Source: Parasedimentitalea maritima (lineage in GTDB: Bacteria > Pseudomonadota > Alphaproteobacteria > Rhodobacterales > Rhodobacteraceae). From it: 64,000 nucleotides of DNA. This document shows, one piece after another, positions 26,253-35,565 of this stretch. Location: positions 124,001 through 188,000 of the forward strand of contig NZ_VAUA01000002.1 in NCBI RefSeq assembly GCF_005771405.1, read 5' to 3'. The notes beneath the pieces were generated by a model. The model searched no databases, was not told where the DNA came from, and saw only the letters and a list, made by a program, of their open reading frames with translations. The position numbers were made by a program, and so were the translations under genes. How positions within the stretch are numbered: position 1 is the stretch's first letter; each line of letters opens with the position of its first letter.

Positions 26253-28493
26253 ATGGCTAGCATTGGAAAAATTGCCCGCCGTACCTTCCTGATCGGCTCT
26301 GCTGCCATCGTTGGCGGCGTCGCCTTTGGCGCGTATTATGTCAGCCGACCGGCCCCTAACCCGCTGAAGCCCGGCGAAGGCGAGGCCGCGCTAAACCCCT
26401 TTGTGCTGATCGACCAGCAAGGCGTCACCCTCTTTGCCCCCCGTGCCGAAATGGGCCAGGGCGTCAAAACCACCTGGGCCGCGCTGATTGCCGAAGAGCT
26501 GGATGTCGAGCTCGAAGATATGCGCGTTCTACACGGCCCCGCCGCCAGGGCCTATTACAACAGCGCCTTTATGGCCGACGCCCTGCCCAATCGCGGCTAT
26601 GACGTCAGCGATTTCCAGCACTCCATAGGGGAAGTTCTGGGGGTTCTGGGTAGAACCCTGAACATGCAGGGCACTGGTGGCTCCACCTCAATGAAGGACG
26701 GCTATAAGCGCATGCGCCAAGCCGGGGCAACCGCCCGCGAAACCCTGAAACAAGCAGCCGCCAATAGACTGGGCGTAGACCGCGATCAGTTAAAGACAGC
26801 CAACGGTATGGTTCAGGCCCCTGATGGCACCTCGATGAGCTATTCTGAGATCGCACTGGACGCTGCCAAGCTTGATCCTGTTGAATCCGATCTGCGCCCC
26901 CGCAGCGAATGGCGCTTGCTGGGCAAAACCCAGCCGCGTGTTGACATGATCGAGAAGGCCACAGGCACCGCCGAGTTTGGCATTGATGTGCGCCAACCGG
27001 GGATGAAGTTTGCCTCGGTTCGCATGAACCCACGCCTAGGCGCAGGCATGAACGGTTTTGACGCCACCGAAGCGCAATCCATGCCCGGCGTTGAGAAAAT
27101 TGTCGACATGGGCGACGGGGTCGCCGTGGTTGCCAATAACACTTGGCTAGCCATGCAGGCGGTTGAGGCGATCGAGGTAGACTGGCAAGAGGCCCCTTAT
27201 CCTCCAGAAACCGATCAGGTCTTTGCCCGTATCGCCGAAGCTTTTGACGACGAACCGAACTCGACTATGCGTGACGATGGCGATGCAGATCAACTGCCCG
27301 AAGGTGCAGTTGAGCTGACCGCCGAGTATCAACTCCCGTATCTGGCCCATGCAACCATGGAGCCGATGAACGCCACCGCATTGTTTGAGGGTGACAAACT
27401 GACCCTTTGGTGCGGCAACCAGATGCCCACAATACATCAATGGAAATGCGCCGCCGAAGCCGGGTTGGAAAGTGAACAGGTCGAGGTGCACACAACTTAC
27501 CTTGGCGGTGGGTTTGGCCGCAGAGTCGAGTTGGATTTTTCAATCCTGGCAACACGGCTGGCAAAAAAGATGCCCGGCGTGCCCGTGCAACTCACCTGGT
27601 CACGTGAAGAAGACATGCGCCATGACTTCTATCGTCCCGGCGCAATCGGGCGGATGCGCGGCGCTGTCAAGGATGGCGCAGCAGTGCTGTTGGACGGCAA
27701 GGTAGCTGCCGCCTCGCCTGTGGCGCAGGTCATGGACCGGATTGCAGGCCTGCCCGCCGGTGGACCCGACAAGGTCCATGTCGAAGGTTTCTTCAACCCG
27801 CCCTATGCCATTCCAAACTTCCGTATGAGCGGCCACCTCAGTGACATATCAATCCCAGTTGGGTTTTGGCGTTCCGTCGGCAACTCCTTCAATGGCTTCT
27901 TTGTTGAAAGCTTCATCGATGAAATGGCCCACAAGGCAGGTATTGACCCGATGGAATTCCGTCTGGCTCTCGCGCGTCAGGAATGGGCACCAGCTGCCGG
28001 AGTACTAGAGGCCGTCAAGGAAATGTCCAACTGGACTGGCCAGACACCCGATGGCGTAGGTCGAGGGGTGGCAATGTGCTACAGTTTCGGGACCCCGGTT
28101 GCCCAAGTGATCGAAGTCTTCGATGACGATGGTAACATTCGCCTCAACAAGGCCTGGATCGCTTGCGACATGGGCTTGGCGCTGGATCCAGAAACGGTCA
28201 AAGCACAGATGTCAGGCGGTATGGTCTACGGGCTTTCGGCCGCACTTTTTGGCGAGATCACCTTTGCCAACGGCGAAGTAGAACAAGGCAATTTCCCTGA
28301 TTATGAGGCCCTACGAATGAGCACCATGCCTCATACCGAAGTGCAAGTATTGGAAACCCAAAAACATATGGGGGGTGCAGGTGAACCCGGCACACCTCCA
28401 GCGGCTCCAGCCTTGGCCAATGCTATCTTTGATCTGACGGGCAAGCGCGCGCGCCGCCTGCCTTTAATGCATGACTTCAATATCTGGACCTAA
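26253..28493 (+). CDS. Isoquinoline 1-oxidoreductase-type molybdopterin subunit, Tat-exported
   Basis: This 746-residue large subunit hydroxylates aldehydes or N-heterocycles at a molybdenum cofactor. The N-terminus has a twin-arginine signal (ARRTFLIGSAAIVGG), so the complex folds in the cytoplasm and is exported to the periplasm. Family marks include AEMGQGVKTTWAALIAEELD, TTYLGGGFGRRVELDF, and GGAGEPGTPPAAPALANAIF at the C-terminus with the catalytic Glu. The organisation (small 2Fe-2S plus large Moco, no FAD subunit) matches IorAB. Substrate could be an aldehyde or an N-heterocyclic compound. A long perfect terminator follows. Confidence 0.92.
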   Translation: MASIGKIARRTFLIGSAAIVGGVAFGAYYVSRPAPNPLKPGEGEAALNPFVLIDQQGVTLFAPRAEMGQGVKTTWAALIAEELDVELEDMRVLHGPAARAYYNSAFMADALPNRGYDVSDFQHSIGEVLGVLGRTLNMQGTGGSTSMKDGYKRMRQAGATARETLKQAAANRLGVDRDQLKTANGMVQAPDGTSMSYSEIALDAAKLDPVESDLRPRSEWRLLGKTQPRVDMIEKATGTAEFGIDVRQPGMKFASVRMNPRLGAGMNGFDATEAQSMPGVEKIVDMGDGVAVVANNTWLAMQAVEAIEVDWQEAPYPPETDQVFARIAEAFDDEPNSTMRDDGDADQLPEGAVELTAEYQLPYLAHATMEPMNATALFEGDKLTLWCGNQMPTIHQWKCAAEAGLESEQVEVHTTYLGGGFGRRVELDFSILATRLAKKMPGVPVQLTWSREEDMRHDFYRPGAIGRMRGAVKDGAAVLLDGKVAAASPVAQVMDRIAGLPAGGPDKVHVEGFFNPPYAIPNFRMSGHLSDISIPVGFWRSVGNSFNGFFVESFIDEMAHKAGIDPMEFRLALARQEWAPAAGVLEAVKEMSNWTGQTPDGVGRGVAMCYSFGTPVAQVIEVFDDDGNIRLNKAWIACDMGLALDPETVKAQMSGGMVYGLSAALFGEITFANGEVEQGNFPDYEALRMSTMPHTEVQVLETQKHMGGAGEPGTPPAAPALANAIFDLTGKRARRLPLMHDFNIWT

Positions 28494-28515
28494 AGTTCGG
28501 ACTTTCATTAATCTG

Positions 28516-28551
28516 ATCAGCCCGCCAACACTTGGCGGGCTGATTTTATTT
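28516..28551 (+). terminator. Terminator of the molybdenum hydroxylase operon
   Basis: A perfect 13-bp stem (ATCAGCCCGCCAA / TTGGCGGGCTGAT) with a CAC loop is followed by TTTATTTG, 22 bp after the stop. Confidence 0.88.
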
Positions 28552-28739
28552 GCTTAGTCCGTCCACTGTTCAAAACAGATCTCTGCACAGCCCATTACTC
28601 AAATTTCAATTGTGGCATCAATTTGGCACGCCGCCGCAATATCGCCGTATTGCGCGCAAAGTTCAGCCATTACCGGCCCTTATCATGGTTACCAAATCCC
28701 TAATGCCGTCAATCGGCAGTGATGAATTGAGGACGAGCC

Positions 28740-30809
28740 ATGCCAAGTGGATATCTGGTATCTTTAGGCGCAGACAATGCACTGGGCACTGATGACGTCA
28801 TTAGCGGTGCATGGACCAGCTTTACCTCAGACACTGATCTGGGATCTGGACAGTGGGTCTTTACTGGTGTTGACGGCGGCACCAATTACACCGACACACA
28901 GGAACCTGGTCAATATCATCTGGCTACCAACGGCAATGTCTACTTCATCCCGCAATATGGTGAAGTCGATACCCTGACTAACGCTGATGTAGTCAGTGCA
29001 CCAAGTTATTCAGCTGTACCCGACCACCAGGTCGATGGCAGCGCGGGCGCTGACGTGATCGACAGCAGCTATACCGACAGTGATGGTGACAGCGTTGATG
29101 ACGCCACTGATAATGCCGATTTGGTTTATGGCAATGGTGGATCCGACAACATAAGCAGCGGTAGCGGTGACGACTGGATCTACGGCGGTTCAGGCAACGA
29201 CACGGTAGACGGCGGCAGTGGCAACGATGTCATCTATGGCGACGACAGCACCGCTGGCACCGAAACTCTGAACTGGGATGCGCAAGGTAGCGACGAACAA
29301 GATGTAAGTGGTGGGTTCACACAGACCACAGGTCAGGTTGATGTCTCCGTAAGCTTTACCAATGATGGCAATAATGCCCCACAGTTTTCTCTCGAAACCA
29401 GCGACACCATCTATGTAGCAGGCGGAGAAAACTTCAACGACAACTCCTCACTTTACCTTTACGGCAACGGCGACGACGCGACTTCAACCACCTCGATCAA
29501 CTTTGCGGCTAATGGCAACTCAGATGTCAGTAACGAAGTGGAAAACGTTGTTTTCCGCATCAGTGACATCGATTTTGGTTCTGGCAACCACCGCGATATT
29601 GTGACTGTCAACGCCTACGATGCGGACGGGAACCCTGTCTCGGTCACTCTGACGGTAAGTGACAATGGCTCCAATACCGATGTGGTGAGCGGAAACACCA
29701 TCACGGCAGGAAGCGATGGCGAAAACGCGGGTGATGCTACAGGTTCAGCCTTGGTCGAAATTGCCGGCCCCGTTTCAAACATCGAGATAATCTACTCAAA
29801 CCAGCTCGGCGGAACGCAGGCGATCTGGGTCAGCGATGTGTTCTTTGACACGATTCCCAACCCACCCGGCGATGACCAACTGAATGGTGGACTGGGTGAT
29901 GACACTATCTATGGCCAGGGTGGCAATGACGTTATTACCGGTGGCGCAGGCAATGACCTGCTGGATGGTGGACTGGGCAATGACACCTTGAATGTCGCCG
30001 AGGGCGATAGCGCCTTGGGAGGTGACGGAGACGATCTGTTCATCCTTACCGATCATGGCGAAGCCGGTAGCGGCGATATCACCATAATCGGTGGCGAGGG
30101 AGACGAGACCAGCGGCGATACCCTGAACCTGAACGGGCAAGCGGACCTGTCGACACTAAACCTAACCACCAACATCCCCGGCGAACTGGCAGGCACGGTT
30201 GAGCTGTTCGATGGCTCAGTTGTTACTTTTTCCAACATCGAAAACATCATCTGTTTCACACCAGGTACGCTGATTGACACGGCGCAGGGTCCCCGCGCCA
30301 TTGAAGCCCTGACAGTTGGTGATCTGATCGTCACCCGCGACCATGGGCTGCAGCCACTGCGTTGGCTCGGCAGCCGAACAGTTGCGGCAACCGGTGATTT
30401 TGCTCCCATTGAGGTGTCGCCATTGCTGCTGCCCGACGCCACCGCACCGCTCTTGGTTTCGCCACAGCACCGACTTTTATGGAGTGGCCCGCGTGCGCAA
30501 ATGCTATTTGGCACAGATGAGGTTCTGGTCGCGGCGCGCCACCTGCTGACAAACCCTGCTGTCACCCGCCGCATTGGCGGCACAGTGACCTACATGCACC
30601 TGATGCTAGATCAACATCAGGTCATCTATGCCAATGGTGCCGCAACCGAGAGCTTCTACCCCGGTGATCAGGCCATCGGAGCACTGAGTGAGACCGGCCG
30701 TGATGAAATGCTCACATTGTTCCCAGAGCTACGCAGCCACGCAGGCGCGCTGGGCGACACTGCCCGGCTGTGTCTGAAAGCCCACGAAGGTATTTTGCTG
30801 GCTGCCTAA
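28740..30809 (+). CDS. RTX calcium-binding repeat protein with C-terminal Hint domain
   Basis: This 689-residue protein is probably secreted. The N-terminal part is a domain common in roseobacter Hint proteins (LVSLGADNALGTDDVISGAW). Haemolysin-type GGxGxDxxx nonapeptides occur in two blocks, about residues 125-165 and 380-430 (for example LGDDTIYGQGGNDVITGGAG), which fold as Ca-binding parallel beta rolls. A Hint (hedgehog/intein) domain starts at ICFTPGTLIDTAQGPRAIE with the candidate nucleophile Cys505 and runs to about residue 650. Such proteins have no N-terminal signal and usually use type I secretion; no secretion genes are adjacent. The Hint domain may self-cleave or link the passenger. 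The target is unknown. Confidence 0.88.
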   Translation: MPSGYLVSLGADNALGTDDVISGAWTSFTSDTDLGSGQWVFTGVDGGTNYTDTQEPGQYHLATNGNVYFIPQYGEVDTLTNADVVSAPSYSAVPDHQVDGSAGADVIDSSYTDSDGDSVDDATDNADLVYGNGGSDNISSGSGDDWIYGGSGNDTVDGGSGNDVIYGDDSTAGTETLNWDAQGSDEQDVSGGFTQTTGQVDVSVSFTNDGNNAPQFSLETSDTIYVAGGENFNDNSSLYLYGNGDDATSTTSINFAANGNSDVSNEVENVVFRISDIDFGSGNHRDIVTVNAYDADGNPVSVTLTVSDNGSNTDVVSGNTITAGSDGENAGDATGSALVEIAGPVSNIEIIYSNQLGGTQAIWVSDVFFDTIPNPPGDDQLNGGLGDDTIYGQGGNDVITGGAGNDLLDGGLGNDTLNVAEGDSALGGDGDDLFILTDHGEAGSGDITIIGGEGDETSGDTLNLNGQADLSTLNLTTNIPGELAGTVELFDGSVVTFSNIENIICFTPGTLIDTAQGPRAIEALTVGDLIVTRDHGLQPLRWLGSRTVAATGDFAPIEVSPLLLPDATAPLLVSPQHRLLWSGPRAQMLFGTDEVLVAARHLLTNPAVTRRIGGTVTYMHLMLDQHQVIYANGAATESFYPGDQAIGALSETGRDEMLTLFPELRSHAGALGDTARLCLKAHEGILLAA

Positions 30810-30816
30810 AACAGAA

Positions 30817-30842
30817 ACGCCGCAACCCATGGGTTACGGCGT
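30817..30842. terminator. Possible bidirectional stem-loop between RTX/Hint and desaturase genes
   Basis: ACGCCG-AACCC and GGGTT-CGGCGT pair with one mismatch across an AT loop, between two convergent genes. T-runs are short on both strands. Confidence 0.5.
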
Positions 30843-30873
30843 CAAAAATCTCATCCGAAATATAGGGCTCGGA

Positions 30874-31908
30874 TCAGCCGTACATCACCCGGGCTTGCGA
30901 GAATGACAGCAATTGGCGGCTCTTCTCGTCCCACAGATGCAGCCGGGCACAGGCAAGGCTTTCGCGAATTGACATCTTGTTGCTTTCGGCCAGTACAGCA
31001 TGGTCGCGCAGCACTTCCGTCAGGCGATAAAACGGGATCCGGCTGTACAGGTGGTGCACATGGTGGATACCGATATTGGCGCTGAACCACTGTAACACAG
31101 ACGGAAGCACATAGTGCGAGCTGCCATGCAGCGCAGCGTCGTGAAGCTGCCAGTTCTCATCCTGCTCCCAGCGGGTATCTTCAAACTGATGCTGCACATA
31201 GAACAACCACATTCCGGCGGTTGCAGCGAGCAACGTTGACGGAACAAAAATCAAGAATACCGCTGCGAAGCCTCCAAAGTACCAGATCACCAGCAAGGCA
31301 GAGACAATCGCGATATTGGTGCCCATCGCACTGGCCCAGTATCTGACACTATTCATCAAACCCAATGGCACCCGGTTCTGAACAAAGAACAAGTAGCTGG
31401 GACCAAAACCAAACAACGTGATTGGGTTGCGGTACAACCGGTACATAAAACGGTCAAAACCGCTCAGCTCGTTGTACTCAGCAACAGTCAGGGTATGGAT
31501 ATCGCCCATGCCCCGTTTGCCCAGATTTCCAGACGCACTGTGATGGGCGGAATGTGTCCGGCGCCAAACATCATAGGGGGTCAAGGTTAGTACACCGATG
31601 AAACGTCCGACCCAGTCACTGACAAAACGGTTTTTAAAGAATGACCCGTGGCCACAATCGTGTTGGATAGTGAACAAACGCAACAGAAACAGGGCATTAA
31701 CACAAGAAATCGCTAAGGTCAGCCAATAGCTGATCGACATCGACCACCAGGCCAAAGCCCAGAGCAAAACAAACGGGCCAACAGTAACGCTCAGCTCAAA
31801 TGCGCTACGCCATTGGTTTGGTTCGCGATACTTGGCCAAAGTTTTAACCCAATCGCGCGCTGACAGCGTGCCGGGTTTTGTCCGGGATTGATCAATGGAT
31901 TGGGTCAT
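30874..31908 (-). CDS. Membrane fatty acid desaturase
   Basis: This 344-residue di-iron membrane desaturase has the three histidine boxes HDCGH (residues 83-87), HSAHH (119-123) and HHVHH (near 280), and four membrane helices in two hairpins. It introduces a double bond into acyl chains of membrane lipids, drawing electrons from ferredoxin or cytochrome. The ATG at 31908 is used because the extended N-terminus upstream has no homology-like features. Regiospecificity cannot be read; omega-6/delta-12-like enzymes have this box spacing. Confidence 0.88.
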   Translation of the reverse strand: MTQSIDQSRTKPGTLSARDWVKTLAKYREPNQWRSAFELSVTVGPFVLLWALAWWSMSISYWLTLAISCVNALFLLRLFTIQHDCGHGSFFKNRFVSDWVGRFIGVLTLTPYDVWRRTHSAHHSASGNLGKRGMGDIHTLTVAEYNELSGFDRFMYRLYRNPITLFGFGPSYLFFVQNRVPLGLMNSVRYWASAMGTNIAIVSALLVIWYFGGFAAVFLIFVPSTLLAATAGMWLFYVQHQFEDTRWEQDENWQLHDAALHGSSHYVLPSVLQWFSANIGIHHVHHLYSRIPFYRLTEVLRDHAVLAESNKMSIRESLACARLHLWDEKSRQLLSFSQARVMYG

Positions 31909-32165
31909 GCGCCTGCTTTTTGTCGTTGCTAGGGGACCGGATAAACTACCAGAGCCGCATAGCAAGTAAAATTTGAGCGAAAACAGGCGTTCCGGCAGCC
32001 CTTCGCTGACTTAAGGTCACACTTTGCCCAGTCAATTGTCGAAAACTGCGGCACGCCCCCACAGCTCTCAGCAGAATATAAGTCTGTGTCTGCCTGCCCC
32101 CATAGAAGTCGACCAGATAGATTCTTGCCCCATTTCCTGCTATACTGACCAAAGGGAGAGGCAAA
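31909..32165. other. Divergent promoter region between desaturase and cyclase genes
   Basis: This 257-bp region carries both promoters. A TATACT-like -10 lies near 32142 before the cyclase gene, but no good -35 box was found. No dyad stands out. Confidence 0.35.
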
Positions 32166-34370
32166 ATGACTCGTCGGCTCGCGGCTATCCTGTTTTACGA
32201 TGTTGTCGGTTACAGCCGGGCAATGGGGCAGGATGAAACAGCAACGCTCACCGCCCTCAAACAAACCTATTCACAAATCATCCAGCCGCTCGCCGATTGC
32301 CACCAAGGGCGCATGATTAAGGTCATGGGGGATGGTGGTTTTATGGAGTTCACCAGCGCAGTTGACGCGGTGCACTTTGCAATCTGCGTGGAGCATGCCA
32401 TCGGCTTGGCCAACCCTCATCAAGTAGAAGGCCAACGACTGAGTTATCGTATCGGAATAAATATTGGTGATGTAGTTGCAGATGGCGACGATCTGTACGG
32501 AGATGGCGTAAATATCGCCGCTAGGCTGGAGGCCCTAGCTGATCCCGGTGGCATCTGCGTGCACCAATCTGTCCGAGAACAGATCCGTGGCAAGCTCCAC
32601 CTCGACTTTCACGACCTAGGCGAAGTGGACGTCAAGAACATCGAGAAACCAGTCCGCGCATCCAGCGTTGAGTTCAACCATTTAACTGCTGTTGTTGCAG
32701 CTCTTCCAGTCGAACACCAAACACAGGCGCCAAAGGCAACCAAACGCTGGCGAACTGCCGCTGGTCTAGTAGCCGGATTGTTCATTCTTGGTGGGTTTGG
32801 GTGGTGGCAGATTTCTGCTCCCGGCCCAGCGCCTACCGAAGTTGAACGCACAGCTCTCCCGTTGCCAGACAAACCTTCACTGGCGGTTCTACCTTTTGCA
32901 AACCTATCCAACGATCCCAATCAGGAAGGCTTTGCCGACGGCCTGACCGAAGACCTGATCACGGATCTGTCGCGGATCTCGGGCCTGTTCGTTGTCGCGC
33001 GCAACTCCACATTTGTCTACAAAGGCCAATCGGTGAACATTCCCCTCGTAGCCGAGGAACTGGGTGTACGATACGTACTCGAAGGAAGTGCCCGGCGTTC
33101 GGGTGATCAGGTGCGTGTGAACGCCCAGTTGATCGATGCCGCCACCGGCGGTCATATCTGGGCCGAACGTTACGACGGCGATGTTACCGATATATTCAAG
33201 GTCCAAGATGCCTTCATCCGAAAAATTGCCAAGGCGCTGGCGATCAATCTGACTATGGAGGAAGAACAAGAAATCGCACTCGGACAGACCTCCGATATTG
33301 AGGCCCGCGAAGTTTTTCAGGCCGGTTGGGAGAGTTTTCTTGAATACTCAGCCGAGGACAACGCTAGCGCCGTTGATCAGTTCAAAAAAGCTCTTGAAAT
33401 CGACCCTGACTATGGTCGCGCCCACGCTGCTCTTAGCTTGGCCTACCTGCGCGGCTGCCAGCTGCGGTGGAATAAACCGTTGGGCCTCAGTGCAGGCGAA
33501 GCCAATGCCTATGCGATACGGTCACTCGCCGAGACCACGGAACGCCCCTCTTCCCTGGCTAATGTGGCTGCATCCGGGGTTAATCTATACAACAACCGCT
33601 ATGAGATCGCCAAAATCGATGCGACCCGCGCGATCACACAGGATCCCAACGACCCCGAAGCCTATATCGCGATGGCCTGGTCTATGGTCACCACCGGTCA
33701 GCCCGAGCTTGGGTTGGAATTGATCGACCGGGCCATGCGGCTGAACCCAACCTATCCCAGCTATTATGTTTTCGCCCAAGCGATGGCCCATTATTCTATG
33801 GGAGATCTAGAACAAACCGCAAAGATTCTGGAAACAGCACTGGAGCGTGACCCCGAGGCCGAGGCGCTAGCGATCATCGCCGCAGCAACCTATGCCCGCC
33901 TGCAGCGCTTCGACGAGGCTCATGCCGCTCTGAAATTGGCGGCCCCTGAAGCCGACCAAGCCGCGCTGGGGGCAATCGCCTATATTTATCATTTCCCGTT
34001 TGATTGGGAGCAAAGGCCCGAAATGGTCGCCAGTGTTATCGATGGTCTTCACCTCGCGGCGCTTCCTCCGGATAAGCCGATCGAATATTTGCTAGGCCGC
34101 CTGCAAACTGGAGAGACTGCAAAACGTGTAGGTACTGCGTTGATATTGGGAATTTCCGGCCTTGATGCGGCAGACACTGTTCCGCTGTTGATCACCGCCT
34201 TGTCTGACGAAAGCAAAGCTGTCCAGGGCCAAGCAGCGGTTTCGCTAGGGAAAATTGGCCCTGCCGCCGAAAGCGCACTGCCAGCATTAGCCGCGCTGAA
34301 AGAAGTACCCATTGTGGGCCGAAAGGCGCAAAAAGCAATCGTTGCGATCTCAGGTAGCGCGCAGCCCTAA
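32166..34370 (+). CDS. Class III adenylate/guanylate cyclase with transmembrane, FlgO/TolB-like and TPR/HEAT domains
   Basis: This 734-residue signalling protein makes a cyclic nucleotide. The N-terminal catalytic domain (residues 1-170) has both metal aspartates (FYDVVGYSR Asp12, VMGDGGFMEF Asp56) and the transition-state pair Asn116/Arg120 in GDGVNIAARLE, so it looks active. One membrane helix (about 195-217) is followed by an extracytoplasmic FlgO/TolB-N-like domain (SLAVLPFANLSNDPNQEGFADGLTEDLITDLSRI is split by conserved GFADG), then about five TPRs and a C-terminal HEAT-like repeat (LITALSDESKAVQGQAAVSLGKIGP). GGGAGAGG precedes the ATG. This layout suggests that external protein or envelope signals control cAMP production. 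It could instead sense through a partner protein. Confidence 0.88.
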   Translation: MTRRLAAILFYDVVGYSRAMGQDETATLTALKQTYSQIIQPLADCHQGRMIKVMGDGGFMEFTSAVDAVHFAICVEHAIGLANPHQVEGQRLSYRIGINIGDVVADGDDLYGDGVNIAARLEALADPGGICVHQSVREQIRGKLHLDFHDLGEVDVKNIEKPVRASSVEFNHLTAVVAALPVEHQTQAPKATKRWRTAAGLVAGLFILGGFGWWQISAPGPAPTEVERTALPLPDKPSLAVLPFANLSNDPNQEGFADGLTEDLITDLSRISGLFVVARNSTFVYKGQSVNIPLVAEELGVRYVLEGSARRSGDQVRVNAQLIDAATGGHIWAERYDGDVTDIFKVQDAFIRKIAKALAINLTMEEEQEIALGQTSDIEAREVFQAGWESFLEYSAEDNASAVDQFKKALEIDPDYGRAHAALSLAYLRGCQLRWNKPLGLSAGEANAYAIRSLAETTERPSSLANVAASGVNLYNNRYEIAKIDATRAITQDPNDPEAYIAMAWSMVTTGQPELGLELIDRAMRLNPTYPSYYVFAQAMAHYSMGDLEQTAKILETALERDPEAEALAIIAAATYARLQRFDEAHAALKLAAPEADQAALGAIAYIYHFPFDWEQRPEMVASVIDGLHLAALPPDKPIEYLLGRLQTGETAKRVGTALILGISGLDAADTVPLLITALSDESKAVQGQAAVSLGKIGPAAESALPALAALKEVPIVGRKAQKAIVAISGSAQP

Positions 34371-34405
34371 CGCGGATCTATCTGGATGCTTCTACAACCG
34401 CATAT

Positions 34406-35185
34406 TTATGCAGTTCGCAGAGCGCCCTGCGGCCTCTCTCCAGCGGCCCAGGCATGCACAGCCTTGCCAAACGCCTGAAACAATGGGCGTGAAACCGGGT
34501 CATTTGCAGCATCCCATTCCGGGTGCCATTGCACCGCCAGTGTGAAACCGGGTGCATCCTTGACATAGGTTGCTTCAGGTGTCCCATCGTTAGCATAGCC
34601 ATCAACAACGATGCGTGATCCAGGGGTTTTGATACCCTGCCCGTGCAGCGTGTTGGTCATAACTTCGCGCGCGCCCAACAATTGGTGAAACACACCACCG
34701 TCAGACATCTCAACCACATGGCGCAGGGCAAATTTTTCTTCCAGCGTTCCATCCGGTGGCATTCGATGGTTCATCCGCCCCGGCAGATCGCGGATCTCCG
34801 GATACAGGGTTCCTCCCATGGCCACATTGACTTCCTGAAACCCACGGCAGATGCCCAAAAACGGTAGCCCGCGTTCGACACAGGCCCGAACCAGCGGCAA
34901 TGCTATTGCATCACGCGCCCGGTCAAAAGCGCCATGTGCGGCAGTCTCCGCCTCACCATATTCTTGCGGATGTACATTCGGCCGCCCACCTGTCAACAAA
35001 AAGCCGTCAAAAGTTTCCAATAGTTCCTCGACTGACAAGAACCGTGGATCCGACGGGATCAGCAGTGGCATACAGCCCGCCACTTCTGCCACCGCCTCAG
35101 AGTTCATGGTCCCCCCTGCATGGGCTGGATACTGATCATTGATCAGGTAAGTGTTGCCGATAATACCAACCCGGGGACGTGTCAT
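34406..35185 (-). CDS. Class I glutamine amidotransferase-like hydrolase (PuuD / peptidase C26 type)
   Basis: This 259-residue cytoplasmic hydrolase has the nucleophile Cys in FLGICRGFQEVN and the His-Glu pair in VQWHPEWDA, the Cys-His-Glu triad of the gamma-glutamyl-GABA hydrolase family. The protein hydrolyses gamma-glutamyl amides such as gamma-glutamyl-GABA in putrescine breakdown. No other Puu genes are adjacent. It converges on the cyclase gene. Confidence 0.87.
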   Translation of the reverse strand: MTRPRVGIIGNTYLINDQYPAHAGGTMNSEAVAEVAGCMPLLIPSDPRFLSVEELLETFDGFLLTGGRPNVHPQEYGEAETAAHGAFDRARDAIALPLVRACVERGLPFLGICRGFQEVNVAMGGTLYPEIRDLPGRMNHRMPPDGTLEEKFALRHVVEMSDGGVFHQLLGAREVMTNTLHGQGIKTPGSRIVVDGYANDGTPEATYVKDAPGFTLAVQWHPEWDAANDPVSRPLFQAFGKAVHAWAAGERPQGALRTA

Positions 35186-35565
35186 GAGCGTACTCGTATC
35201 TAGTTAAGTCGCTCAACGGTATCCATCCCCCCCCAAACACGCAACCATGCAACTGGGCGCAACCACATGTTCATGGCTGCACAGCAGCTTCCCCAATGAG
35301 ACCGACCAACCGAGCAGACCAGAGCCCCCAGCCAGAAAGATCAAGCTCGCTGGTTGGGCGAGAGATCACCAACAGGAAGAAAGAACCCTTCCTCGGAGTG
35401 CCTACATCAATAATATGGATTTCTACCGTTGAATTTTGTCCTACACAGGCTTCCTGCACAGAATTCCGCCCGGCCACAGCCCCCGGATCCTGTTCATCTA
35501 GCCAGAATTATCCTCCGGGGAGTATGACGGGGCAGACAGCCCCCTCGTTCCCGCCATCAAATGGC
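35186..35565. other. 380-bp intergenic region between malate synthase and the C26 hydrolase gene
   Basis: No credible gene or tRNA. It holds an intergenic repeat element (35493-35545) and the promoter of the hydrolase. No strong T-run terminator is visible after glcB. Confidence 0.5.
35493..35545 (+). repeat. Intergenic repeat element, copy 2
   Basis: TTCATCTAGCC, six variable bases, ATCCTC, one base, GGGG, GAC, then GGGGCAGA and GCCCCC appear in the same order as at 2794-2866. This copy has no T-run and lies antisense to the flanking minus-strand genes. Confidence 0.6.

Noticed and set aside
35186-35565. tRNA or small gene in the 380-bp gap
   Set aside because: No T-loop (GGTTCGA-type) or cloverleaf pairing and no ORF with a ribosome site.
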